A DNA stretch of 36,765 bases from Spirochaetes bacterium GWB1_36_13 (GTDB lineage Bacteria; Spirochaetota; GWB1-36-13), in contig MIAO01000151.1 in assembly GCA_001829155.1 (NCBI GenBank), forward strand, positions 1-36,765. The letters run 5' to 3'. Position numbers and translations under genes: made by a program. The notes below the pieces were generated by a model. That model worked only from the letters and a program-made list of their open reading frames with translations. It ran no database searches and had not been told where the DNA came from. Shown here piece after piece: positions 24,421-31,370 of this stretch; positions within the stretch are counted from its first letter, which is position 1; every line of letters starts with the position of its first letter.

Positions 24421-25005
24421 ATGCCTTCTTTAAGAAAATATAGATCCAATTCCATCATTTATTTTGAAGGGGATGTAGGAAAAGAAAATGAAGGAGCAAG
24501 AGAAATTCTCTTGATCCGGGAAGGAAAAATTCTTTTAACCTATAAAAATGTCACTGGCGAGACAGTGAATGAAGTGATCGGAAAGGGCGAGTTCTTCGGG
24601 GTTCGTTCCGCTATTACCCGTTCGCCGAGAGAAGAAAGAGCGACCTGTATTGAAAACTGCGAGGTTCTTATTTTTGAGGTTCCTGAATTTGAAGAACTGA
24701 TTAAAAAAAATCCTCCTATCGGCTTGAAAATCCTTAGAATGCTATCCAATAATCTCCGGCTGATTACACGGGAAGAAAAGAAAATGATTACCCAGAATAC
24801 TTTTGAAGACCCCGGTACAGAACTTTATAAAATGGGACTTTATTTTTTTAGTCAGAGAGCTTATTCAAAAGCAATTCAAATCTGGAAACGCTTAGGCGAT
24901 ACCTATCCTGACCATCCTGAAGTTGAGCCTGCAAAAGAAATGATCCAGCAGTCGGAAGAAGCAATCAAAACCGGCTATCACCCTACGATTAAGCGAGGAG
25001 ATTAA
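24421..25005 (+). CDS. cNMP-binding-fold protein with C-terminal TPR-like segment
   Basis: 194 aa. Residues ~5-120 form a Crp-type cyclic-nucleotide-binding beta barrel (EILLIREGKILLTYKN, VIGKGEFFGVRSAI), and residues ~132-175 form a TPR-like helix pair (LYKMGLYFFSQRAYSKAIQIW) in place of a DNA-binding domain. The phosphate-binding cassette is degenerate: the usual FGExA...R(S/T)A is FFGVRSAITRSPREERA, lacking the Glu, so canonical cAMP binding is doubtful. It sits 1 base before a second cNMP-domain protein whose cassette is intact, suggesting a duplicated or heteromeric pair. Confidence 0.8.
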   Translation: MPSLRKYRSNSIIYFEGDVGKENEGAREILLIREGKILLTYKNVTGETVNEVIGKGEFFGVRSAITRSPREERATCIENCEVLIFEVPEFEELIKKNPPIGLKILRMLSNNLRLITREEKKMITQNTFEDPGTELYKMGLYFFSQRAYSKAIQIWKRLGDTYPDHPEVEPAKEMIQQSEEAIKTGYHPTIKRGD

Positions 25006-25006
25006 A

Positions 25007-25660
25007 ATGGCTGAAGGACAAAAAAATTTTTTAAAAGAGTATAAAAAAGATACTGTTATTTTTTGTGAATATGAACCGGGCAATGCCTTTTATCTGATTC
25101 GCAAAGGCAAGATAAAAATCACAAAAATTACTGAAAAATATGAAAAAACAATCGATATTCTGGAAGAAGGTTCTGTTTTTGGAGAAATGGCAATCATTGA
25201 TCAGGCTCTCCGAAGCGCAACCGCGATTGCTGAAACAGATGTCCAGTTGACAGAATTCACCAAAGAAAACTTTAAAGGAATCTTAAGCACGCATGCCGAA
25301 CTTTTGGTCAACCTGATCCGGATCGTCTGTTTCAGGACGACAGATGCAAAAAGAAGGCTTTCCCTCCTTCAGATCAAAGACGATGAAGGAAAAGTGATTG
25401 ATGCGATTTTAATGCTGGCGGAAGGGTTGATTCGAAAAAATCCAGAGCTTCTTGAGGAAAAAAACATTGCGATTAATTCAACAATTTCTGATGTCGGACA
25501 CTGGTGCGGGCTGGATGAAAAAACTGCAAAATCGGTTATTTTCAACCTTGAAAAAATGGAAAAGCTTGAAAGTAAACCTGGTGCAATCATTATTAAAGAC
25601 TATGTGGATCTTCGAAGAATTCTTGAACGCAAAAAAAAGATGGCAAAATTAAACGATTAG
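25007..25660 (+). CDS. Crp/Fnr-family transcriptional regulator
   Basis: 217 aa. The N-terminal cyclic-nucleotide-binding barrel has an intact phosphate cassette (GSVFGEMAIID then LRSATAIAE), followed by the long dimerisation helix (HAELLVNLIRIVCFRTTD) and a winged-helix-like C terminus (AINSTISDVGHWCGLDEKTAKSVIFNLEKMEKL, about 155-190). The layout is that of Crp/Fnr regulators that bind DNA as dimers. No Cys cluster for an iron-sulfur centre is present, so a nucleotide or other small ligand is more likely than oxygen sensing. It is directly adjacent to the TPR-bearing paralogue and 43 bases before a carbonic anhydrase gene. Confidence 0.85.
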   Translation: MAEGQKNFLKEYKKDTVIFCEYEPGNAFYLIRKGKIKITKITEKYEKTIDILEEGSVFGEMAIIDQALRSATAIAETDVQLTEFTKENFKGILSTHAELLVNLIRIVCFRTTDAKRRLSLLQIKDDEGKVIDAILMLAEGLIRKNPELLEEKNIAINSTISDVGHWCGLDEKTAKSVIFNLEKMEKLESKPGAIIIKDYVDLRRILERKKKMAKLND

Positions 25661-25703
25661 TGATTTTATTTTTAAGTTTGACAAAAAGGTAGAGGGACAA
25701 GAG

Positions 25704-26327
25704 ATGGAAAAACTTTTAAACGGAGTTGTACAGTTTAAAAAAGAAGATTTTGAGGCTCATAAAGAGCTTTTTCAGGAACTTGCTAATTTTCAGAAGCCCC
25801 ATACTCTTTTTATCGGGTGCTCAGACTCCAGAATTGTGCCTAATATGATCACCAGCACTCTTCCGGGAGAGCTTTTTGTGATTCGCAATATTGCCAATAT
25901 CGTCCCTCCTTACCGTATTAAAGATGAATATCTGGCAACAACTTCCGCGATAGAATATGCTGTTATTGTCTTGGAAGTCGAAAATATTATTATCTGCGGG
26001 CATTCAAACTGCGGGGGATGTAATGCTTTATGGGCGGATTCTGAAAAACTTTCAAAAACTCCGAATGTTAAAAAATGGCTTGAACTTTTTGAAGATGTTA
26101 AGGAATCGGTTAAAAAAGTCCCTGAATCTGAAAATCATTCAGCCCGTGAATGGATTACTGAACAGCAGAATGTTTTAAAACAGATGAAACACCTTCTTTC
26201 CTATCCTTTTATCCGTGAAAAATACCAGAAAAATCAGCTCAATATTTACGGATGGCATTATATTATAGAAACTGGAGAAGTTTTTCAGTTCAATAAAGAA
26301 ACCGGCAGTTTCGAACTGATTAAATAG
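25704..26327 (+). CDS. Beta-class carbonic anhydrase
   Basis: 207 aa. Interconverts CO2 and bicarbonate. Zinc ligands and the active-site dyad are intact: FIGCSDSRIVPNMI (Cys and Asp-Arg), IIICGHSNCGGCNAL (His and Cys), with LFVIRNIANIVPPY in between. The C-terminal part (IREKYQKNQLNIYGWHYIIETGEV) is typical of the bacterial CynT/Can subgroup. Bicarbonate supply for pyrimidine and fatty-acid synthesis is a plausible role; the position downstream of the cNMP regulators may indicate co-regulation. Confidence 0.93.
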   Translation: MEKLLNGVVQFKKEDFEAHKELFQELANFQKPHTLFIGCSDSRIVPNMITSTLPGELFVIRNIANIVPPYRIKDEYLATTSAIEYAVIVLEVENIIICGHSNCGGCNALWADSEKLSKTPNVKKWLELFEDVKESVKKVPESENHSAREWITEQQNVLKQMKHLLSYPFIREKYQKNQLNIYGWHYIIETGEVFQFNKETGSFELIK

Positions 26328-26356
26328 TCAACCCTGAAAAACCCAAATTTTAAAAC

Positions 26357-26455
26357 AACCCTGCACGAGGCAGGGGTTCCCCGTCCTCCGTGTCCTTAAA
26401 GACTTAAGGATAAGGTGATTTGAGTCAAATCAGATGAAACCTTTTACTGTAAAGG
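26357..26455. ncRNA. Cluster of hairpins; candidate structured RNA or leader
   Basis: Four inverted repeats follow one another in about 100 bases. (1) AACCCTGC/GCAGGGGTT (26357-26378), which overlaps and excludes an alternative longer stem CACGAGG...CCTCCGTG with inner GGGG/CCCC (26364-26392). (2) TCCTTAA/TTAAGGA (26393-26410). (3) GATTTGA/TCAAATC (26417-26431). (4) CCTTT/AAAGG (26440-26455). The first part is GC-rich in an AT-rich region. On the minus strand hairpin 1 is followed by TTGTTTT, like a terminator. No known family could be assigned, and the strand is undecided. Confidence 0.45.
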
Positions 26456-26575
26456 ATTTCTTGACTTTTTCAGGCTCGACTCATGAGATAAATTCATTAA
26501 GCGAATTCCTGATTTCTTTGTAAAACAAGTTTTCTTTCTATAAATTTGATTCAAAATACCAGAAGGATATTTTGA

Positions 26576-26665
26576 ATGATCAGACTGGACGATATTCAGG
26601 AAATCAGAAAACGAACAGGGGTCGGATTAAAGGAAGGCGTTGAAAAAATATTCGAACGGATATGA
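26576..26665 (+). CDS. 29-aa ORF with UBA/TS-N-like sequence
   Basis: Too short for the track. ATG 26576 with AGAAGGA 8 bases upstream; reads MIRLDDIQEIRKRTGVGLKE then GVEKIFERI. The IRKRTGVGLKEG pattern resembles the small helical N-terminal domain of EF-Ts (RERTGAGMMDC) and related UBA-like domains. Its 3' end overlaps the TTG start of the membrane protein by 26 bases, so it may be a coupled leader peptide or a degenerate fragment of a longer two-domain protein. Confidence 0.45.
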   Translation: MIRLDDIQEIRKRTGVGLKEGVEKIFERI

Positions 26666-27353
26666 AAAAATCAGCCGAAAAGGAAGCCGTTTATTTCAAT
26701 ATCTGATTCGATTTTTTATCTTTATGCTGATTTATGGAGTTTTTTTTACTGTTTTGGGATATGAGAAAGCGCCCTTGGGAGAGTCTATTGCAAAATGGAC
26801 TGCCCAGTTAAACGCTGTTTTTTTAGACTGTGAAACTGACTTTTTAAATGGACATCAGGCAAAAAATTACTCTCTTATCGTGAATAAAAAACAAATGCTT
26901 TCCAATGAACCGATCAAAATCGGATTAAAAGTCAAATACGACGAACTTTATTCTTTGACACTTGGGACAACACTGCCGCACTATCCTCAACTCAAAATTT
27001 TCAATGAGGTTATGAAAGAGATCAAAGACAATCAAAAACCATTGAACCAGCCCCGCTATCCCCTGGATAAAAAAGAAGAAAACAGCAACACTCGAAAAAG
27101 TTTGGAAATCAATCTTTTGGGAGAAAAAAATTATTTGATTGATATCCGGCCTTCTGTTTTAGATATTGAATTGATCAAAAACAGTAAAACTGAAAATTAC
27201 TTTATCCTGAAAATTTCAATGCCGAATCATGAACCCAATCCGGTCAAAATTTTTATGATTATTTTTGTCCTTGGAATAGTTTTATATTTGAGTTTTTTTA
27301 TCTGGATGGTTATAAAAATGAGCCATTCTTCAAAGCAGGCAGAAAAACATTAG
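26640..27353 (+). CDS. Two-TM membrane protein with large extracytoplasmic domain (unknown)
   Basis: 237 aa from TTG 26640; AGGAAGG lies immediately upstream within the overlapping 29-aa ORF. One hydrophobic helix near the N terminus (LIRFFIFMLIYGVFFTVLG, about 22-42) and one near the C terminus (IFMIIFVLGIVLYLSFFIW, about 201-225) flank a hydrophilic central domain of about 155 residues containing IKIGLKVKYDELYSLTLG and ending NPVKIF. No known motif is recognised. The topology (N-in, large outside domain, C-in) is like several accessory proteins of membrane complexes. The preceding small ORF probably drives its translation. Confidence 0.65.
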   Translation: MKKYSNGYEKISRKGSRLFQYLIRFFIFMLIYGVFFTVLGYEKAPLGESIAKWTAQLNAVFLDCETDFLNGHQAKNYSLIVNKKQMLSNEPIKIGLKVKYDELYSLTLGTTLPHYPQLKIFNEVMKEIKDNQKPLNQPRYPLDKKEENSNTRKSLEINLLGEKNYLIDIRPSVLDIELIKNSKTENYFILKISMPNHEPNPVKIFMIIFVLGIVLYLSFFIWMVIKMSHSSKQAEKH

Positions 27354-27384
27354 AATGAAACAAGATTTTTTCAGTGCTTTACAA

Positions 27385-27413
27385 TTGAAATTAATTCTTT
27401 TAAAATCTATATT
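27385..27413 (+). promoter_or_regulatory. Sigma-70-type promoter for the KAS III-like gene
   Basis: TTGAAA, a 17-base spacer and TATATT, about 65 bases upstream of the ATG at 27478. A short palindrome (ATGATATAATCAT) follows at 27418-27430 near the expected transcription start. Confidence 0.5.
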
Positions 27414-27477
27414 CATTATGATATAATCATAAAAATAATTAAATTTATCACTATAAAATTTACTTCTGGAGGAGAAA

Positions 27478-28488
27478 ATGGCAAAAGCAAAAATAGTCGG
27501 AGTTGGACTCTATGCTCCGGGCGAGCCGATTAACCACGATGAACTCAAAAAACTTGCCGATATTGAATTTGACGCATCAAAACTGGAAAGCAAATTAGGA
27601 TATGACAAAAGACACCTCGCACAACTCAGGGGAATAGATGAAACCACAGCAGACTTTGCCACAAAAGCGGCATTGGCGGCGATAAAGAATGCGGGGATCG
27701 ATGCGAAACAGGTAGGGCTTTTCATAGTCGGAACTGATTCTCCTGAATATATTTCTCCTGCTACTTCTGTTCTGGTTCAAGGCCGGATTCAGGGAGGAGA
27801 GCAGTTTTCCGGGGCTTTCGATGTTGTTTCTTCCTGCGCCAGCGCTATGACTGCTTTTGATATTGCAGCGAAAATGATTGCGGGAGACCCTGCTTTAGAA
27901 TATGCAGTGGTAACCGGAGTTTATAATATGTCCCGATACATCCGCAAAGGGGATGTCTTTTCTATCCCTATGTTTTCAGACGGGGCAGGCGCCTTTGTTT
28001 TAAAAAGAACAGAAGATTCCGATCCTTCAGGCTATATGAACAATCTCTTTCTGGCAGACGGGACTCAGTGGGACTACCTTGGCGTTTATGCAGGAGGAAC
28101 CAGAAAACCGGTTACTCATGAACTATTAGACAAAGGCGAATATGGACTTGAGTCATTAAAACCCCTGCCAGGCGATAGAAATATCAAGCTCTGGCCGAAA
28201 TTTTTAGAAAAACTTTTAGAAAAAGCAAAAATCACGGTTAAAGATATTGATCATATTATTTTTACTCAAATCAACCGCTTTGTGATTCAGGAAGTCATGA
28301 AAATCATCGGCCTTCCGATGGAAAAAACAACCTGTATCATGAATAAATACGGATACACCGGATCTGCCTGTGTGCCAATGGCTTTTGCGGAAGCGGTTCA
28401 GGCGGGGAGTGTCAAGAAAGGCGATACAGTAGTCTTTATTGCATCTGGTTCAGGACTGACCGTCGCAGGAAATGTGTTTAAATATTAA
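27478..28488 (+). CDS. KAS III (FabH)-like thiolase-fold enzyme with altered catalytic triad
   Basis: 336 aa with the ketoacyl-ACP synthase III fold. The nucleophile is present in DVVSSCASAMTAFD (Cys120), and the closing region reads VFIASGSGLTVAGNVFKY. The other two catalytic residues of FabH are replaced: where FabH has PHQAN, this reads FTQIN (Thr263), and where FabH has YGNTSAA, this reads YGYTGSA (Tyr293), with the same 30-residue spacing. Strong GGAGGAG ribosome site. KAS III-like proteins with changed residues often act as acyltransferases or make beta-keto products from other acyl donors; the specific role is unknown. No fab cluster is adjacent. Confidence 0.83.
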   Translation: MAKAKIVGVGLYAPGEPINHDELKKLADIEFDASKLESKLGYDKRHLAQLRGIDETTADFATKAALAAIKNAGIDAKQVGLFIVGTDSPEYISPATSVLVQGRIQGGEQFSGAFDVVSSCASAMTAFDIAAKMIAGDPALEYAVVTGVYNMSRYIRKGDVFSIPMFSDGAGAFVLKRTEDSDPSGYMNNLFLADGTQWDYLGVYAGGTRKPVTHELLDKGEYGLESLKPLPGDRNIKLWPKFLEKLLEKAKITVKDIDHIIFTQINRFVIQEVMKIIGLPMEKTTCIMNKYGYTGSACVPMAFAEAVQAGSVKKGDTVVFIASGSGLTVAGNVFKY

Positions 28489-28516
28489 TTTCCTCATTAG
28501 TCTGTCGATTATTATT

Positions 28517-28576
28517 TTTAAATTAACTCGGACACCGAGCGGAGTCGAGGTGTCACTTCGGCTCCGCTCAGTGACC
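28517..28576. repeat. REP-like palindromic repeat, copy B (60 bp)
   Basis: Identical over 60 bases to 8911-8970. The similarity continues at lower identity (ACCAAAACAAA...AAAGATTTCATCAGAAAA) to about 28609, thereby covering the stop codon and last two codons of the convergent chemoreceptor gene. Just upstream, 28500-28513 shares GTCTGTCGATTATT-like sequence with the end-of-window repeat. Confidence 0.85.
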
Positions 28577-28600
28577 AAAACAAAACTATTAAAGATTTCA

Positions 28601-30334
28601 TCAGAAAAATCCAAGCGGTTTGTACTGCATTCGGAGAAATCCCCAAGCTTTGTCTTTGATTTTCAAAGAAAAAGAAAGATCCGTGATCCGGGTTCCCTCT
28701 TCAGTCAGATAGACCTGCATAAGAAATTCTTCTTTGTTTTTCTGAATTTTTGTGACCGCCGGATCCTTTAGTAGCATTTTATCCTTGCAGACAGAAGGAT
28801 CTTCTGCGACACAAAAAGGAACAAATCCTTTTTTATCCATCAGGAAACAGACTGAAAAAGATTTTTCAAATTCCATGGCGCGGAAAGTTAAACTGTCTTT
28901 CAATTGGTTCAAGATTTTTTTCATTTCTATTTCTGATTTTTTTTGGTAAGCTGTAGAAAATTTTTCAGATGTTTCCGGATAATACTCAGCTTCAAAGAGT
29001 TCTTTTTCACTGATAGCCCTGTCTGATAACTGTTTCTCAAAATAATTTTGAATCAAAATGATTGTGTCCTCAGCATTCTGACGGCAGAAGGACTGGAAAT
29101 TATCCATATCGAAATTATTGATAATTTTAGATATTTCTTCTGAGGAATAAGTAATGTAATTGGCTGTTTTGGAAAGGAGAATAAAGTCTTCTTTGAAGTC
29201 TGAAATAGTTTCCTGAATATTATTAATTTTAATATCAATGTCTTCCACTTCTGAAAGTTCATTCATGGCCACATCGTTGATTTCTTTCGTGGCTTCAAAA
29301 GATTTGTGCATAAAACCGGAAAGCTCGTCAAAGTATTTTTTTAAGTTTCCCGTATCGTCGATGACGCTGTGAATTATTTCCTTACTCTGTTCCACCCTGT
29401 GAAAACTTTTATCCATATCTTTATTCAGCGCTTGAAGGTTGTCATAAACTTTTTTACTGATTTCAGTCGTTGTATCCGAAAATTTCTGAATTTCTCCCGC
29501 CACAATTTTAAAACCGTTCCCGAGATGCCCTGCCCGTACGGCTTCAATTGAGGCATTAATCGAAAGGGTTTTTGTCTTTTTCGCAATCTCAAGGATCAGC
29601 TTCATGACTTTTCCAATTTCGCCCGTAAAAAGCTTGATTTTTTGAAGATAGGAAGTGGTATCAAGGATAAATGACTCGAGTTTTTGAACCGAAGAAACCG
29701 TGTTGGACATAACAAGGCTTCCCTTCTCATAAACCGTGTTTGCCTGATCGGCTACATTGAAAGCTTCCTGGCTTTTCATAACAACAATTTTAAAAGAACC
29801 GAGAAGTTCCTGCACCAGTTCAATGATTTCCTGAGCATAGTGGATCTGGGTTTCAGATTTTTTTTGCGAAACCTGAGTATAATAGTTGATATCGGCTGAA
29901 AAAATGGAGAGTTTTTCTGATTTATCGGTTAGAAAGGACATGGTTTCATTTAAAGTGGAAAGCAGAAAATTGATATAGTCTTCCATTGAAAGAAAAAGTT
30001 TTTTTGAAACAGAGAGTTTTTTAGTCAGATTAATCTGGTTGTGTTTCACAATATCTTTCAAAAACTGGTTGATCTTTGATATTTTTTCTTTGACTTCGAT
30101 CATTTCAGATTCTTCAGGGCATCTTTCGGTTTTTGGATCAAAAACTTCTTTTTTTTGATAAAGTTTCCAGAAAAGAGGGAAAAAAAAGAAAACAACCAAG
30201 GGGAGAAAAAACATCTTGTTGAAAACAATTCCTAAAACAGAAAAAACAAATTGAAGAATAAAAAGAATGGGAAGCACATTTTTATGGTTTAAAATAATTT
30301 GAATCTGCAGAAAAATTTGTTTTAATTTAATCAT
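28601..30334 (-). CDS. Chemoreceptor-like signalling protein with C-terminal sensory domain
   Basis: 577 aa. I prefer the second ATG (30334) because AAAGG is spaced 7 bases from it. N terminus: two hydrophobic stretches (about 20-60) forming a hairpin membrane anchor without a periplasmic domain. Then a long coiled coil whose tip (KTKTLSINASIEAVRAGHLG then NGFKIVAGEIQKF, about 255-290) is a diverged form of the methyl-accepting protein signalling tip. C terminus (about 470-577): a sensory domain seen at the end of some cytoplasmic-sensing receptors (EFLMQVYLTEEGTRITDLSF, WGFLRMQY). The receptor probably senses inside the cell. The stop codon lies inside a dispersed repeat. Confidence 0.82.
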   Translation of the reverse strand: MIKLKQIFLQIQIILNHKNVLPILFILQFVFSVLGIVFNKMFFLPLVVFFFFPLFWKLYQKKEVFDPKTERCPEESEMIEVKEKISKINQFLKDIVKHNQINLTKKLSVSKKLFLSMEDYINFLLSTLNETMSFLTDKSEKLSIFSADINYYTQVSQKKSETQIHYAQEIIELVQELLGSFKIVVMKSQEAFNVADQANTVYEKGSLVMSNTVSSVQKLESFILDTTSYLQKIKLFTGEIGKVMKLILEIAKKTKTLSINASIEAVRAGHLGNGFKIVAGEIQKFSDTTTEISKKVYDNLQALNKDMDKSFHRVEQSKEIIHSVIDDTGNLKKYFDELSGFMHKSFEATKEINDVAMNELSEVEDIDIKINNIQETISDFKEDFILLSKTANYITYSSEEISKIINNFDMDNFQSFCRQNAEDTIILIQNYFEKQLSDRAISEKELFEAEYYPETSEKFSTAYQKKSEIEMKKILNQLKDSLTFRAMEFEKSFSVCFLMDKKGFVPFCVAEDPSVCKDKMLLKDPAVTKIQKNKEEFLMQVYLTEEGTRITDLSFSLKIKDKAWGFLRMQYKPLGFF

Positions 30335-30469
30335 TTTCATGCCTTTTAGTTTCGTGATGAAAAATCCGAATCATGTTAGAATTAAATGAGGGTTAATATT
30401 AAATTTTACTCAAAAGAATTAAAATAATTATCGACTTGTTTTACTCTATAATATAATAATAAGAAATTT

Positions 30470-31267
30470 TTAATTTTTTTCAAGCAGTTTCCGCATACGC
30501 TCATGATACTCTTTCGCTTTCTTTTCAGGATCACTATCATAAATAACCGCTCTGGAAATATTGATTAAAAGGATATTGTCCTGATAAAGATTTTTAACAA
30601 CTTCCGCAAGATCGCCTCCCTGTGTGCCGACGCCCGGAACCAGAAGCGAAAGGTCTTTGAAACTGGATTTCATTTTTTCCAATTCCTCTTTTTTGGTTGC
30701 TCCGATCACAAGACCCAAATTTTTGTTTTTTTGGTTCCATTCTTTTACTTTTTCAAAAACTTTTTCATAGATTTTTTTACCGTCTTTGGTTTCAAGAAGC
30801 TCAAAATCAGATGCGGATGGATTTGAAGTTAATCCCAGTACAAAAGAAACCTTGTTCTGATAACGGATAAAAGGCTCTATTGAATCAAACCCCATGTAAG
30901 GCGCCAGAGTGACCGCATCTGCGCCCAGGTCTTCAAAAACAGCTTTTGCATAATACTCTGCGGTGTTCCCGATATCTCCTCTTTTTGCGTCCAATACAAC
31001 GGGTATTTCCAATTGATGCAGAATTTCAATAGTCCGGTAGAGGGCTTCCATTCCTTTCAATCCGTAAGCTTCATAAAAAGCCATATTGGGTTTATAAGCA
31101 ACACTGTATTTTTCTGTCTGCTCAATAATCCATTGATTAAAAGTTAAAATAGGATTTTTTTCTTTTTTCATCTTTTCAGGCATTTTTTGAATATCGGTAT
31201 CCAGTCCGATGCAGAGAAAATTTTGTTTCTTTTGAAACTGTTTTTGAAATTTATCTTTAAAACTCAT
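30470..31267 (-). CDS. pyrF: Orotidine 5'-phosphate decarboxylase (type 2)
   Basis: 265 aa. Converts OMP to UMP, the last step of de novo UMP synthesis. The catalytic signature is intact (VVLDAKRGDIGNTAEYYAKA), preceded by FLCIGLDTD and VAYKPNMAFYEAYG, and followed by TLAPYMGFDSIEPF and LLVPGVGTQGGDL. Length and motifs match the longer type 2 family rather than the ~230-aa E. coli type. It is divergent from the downstream chemoreceptor (31371) and separated from pyrD by about 10 kb, so pyrimidine genes are scattered. Confidence 0.93.
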   Translation of the reverse strand: MSFKDKFQKQFQKKQNFLCIGLDTDIQKMPEKMKKEKNPILTFNQWIIEQTEKYSVAYKPNMAFYEAYGLKGMEALYRTIEILHQLEIPVVLDAKRGDIGNTAEYYAKAVFEDLGADAVTLAPYMGFDSIEPFIRYQNKVSFVLGLTSNPSASDFELLETKDGKKIYEKVFEKVKEWNQKNKNLGLVIGATKKEELEKMKSSFKDLSLLVPGVGTQGGDLAEVVKNLYQDNILLINISRAVIYDSDPEKKAKEYHERMRKLLEKN

Positions 31268-31370
31268 GAAATTTCTCCTGAAAACTTATTTTTTTTAAGA
31301 ATCTGCCGTCAATATATTAGATTTACTCTTAATGATTTTTCAATTTAAATTTACCATAGGAGATTCTAAA

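Noticed and set aside
26357-26410. Minus-strand resemblance to part of the ydaO (c-di-AMP) riboswitch (ACGGAGGACGGGGAACCCC)
   Set aside because: Only a short fragment matches from memory, the remaining helices do not fit, and there is no minus-strand gene downstream to regulate.
28472-28771. 99-aa plus-strand ORF
   Set aside because: It overlaps the KAS III-like gene end, the REP-like repeat and the antisense of the chemoreceptor 3' end; no ribosome site or motif.
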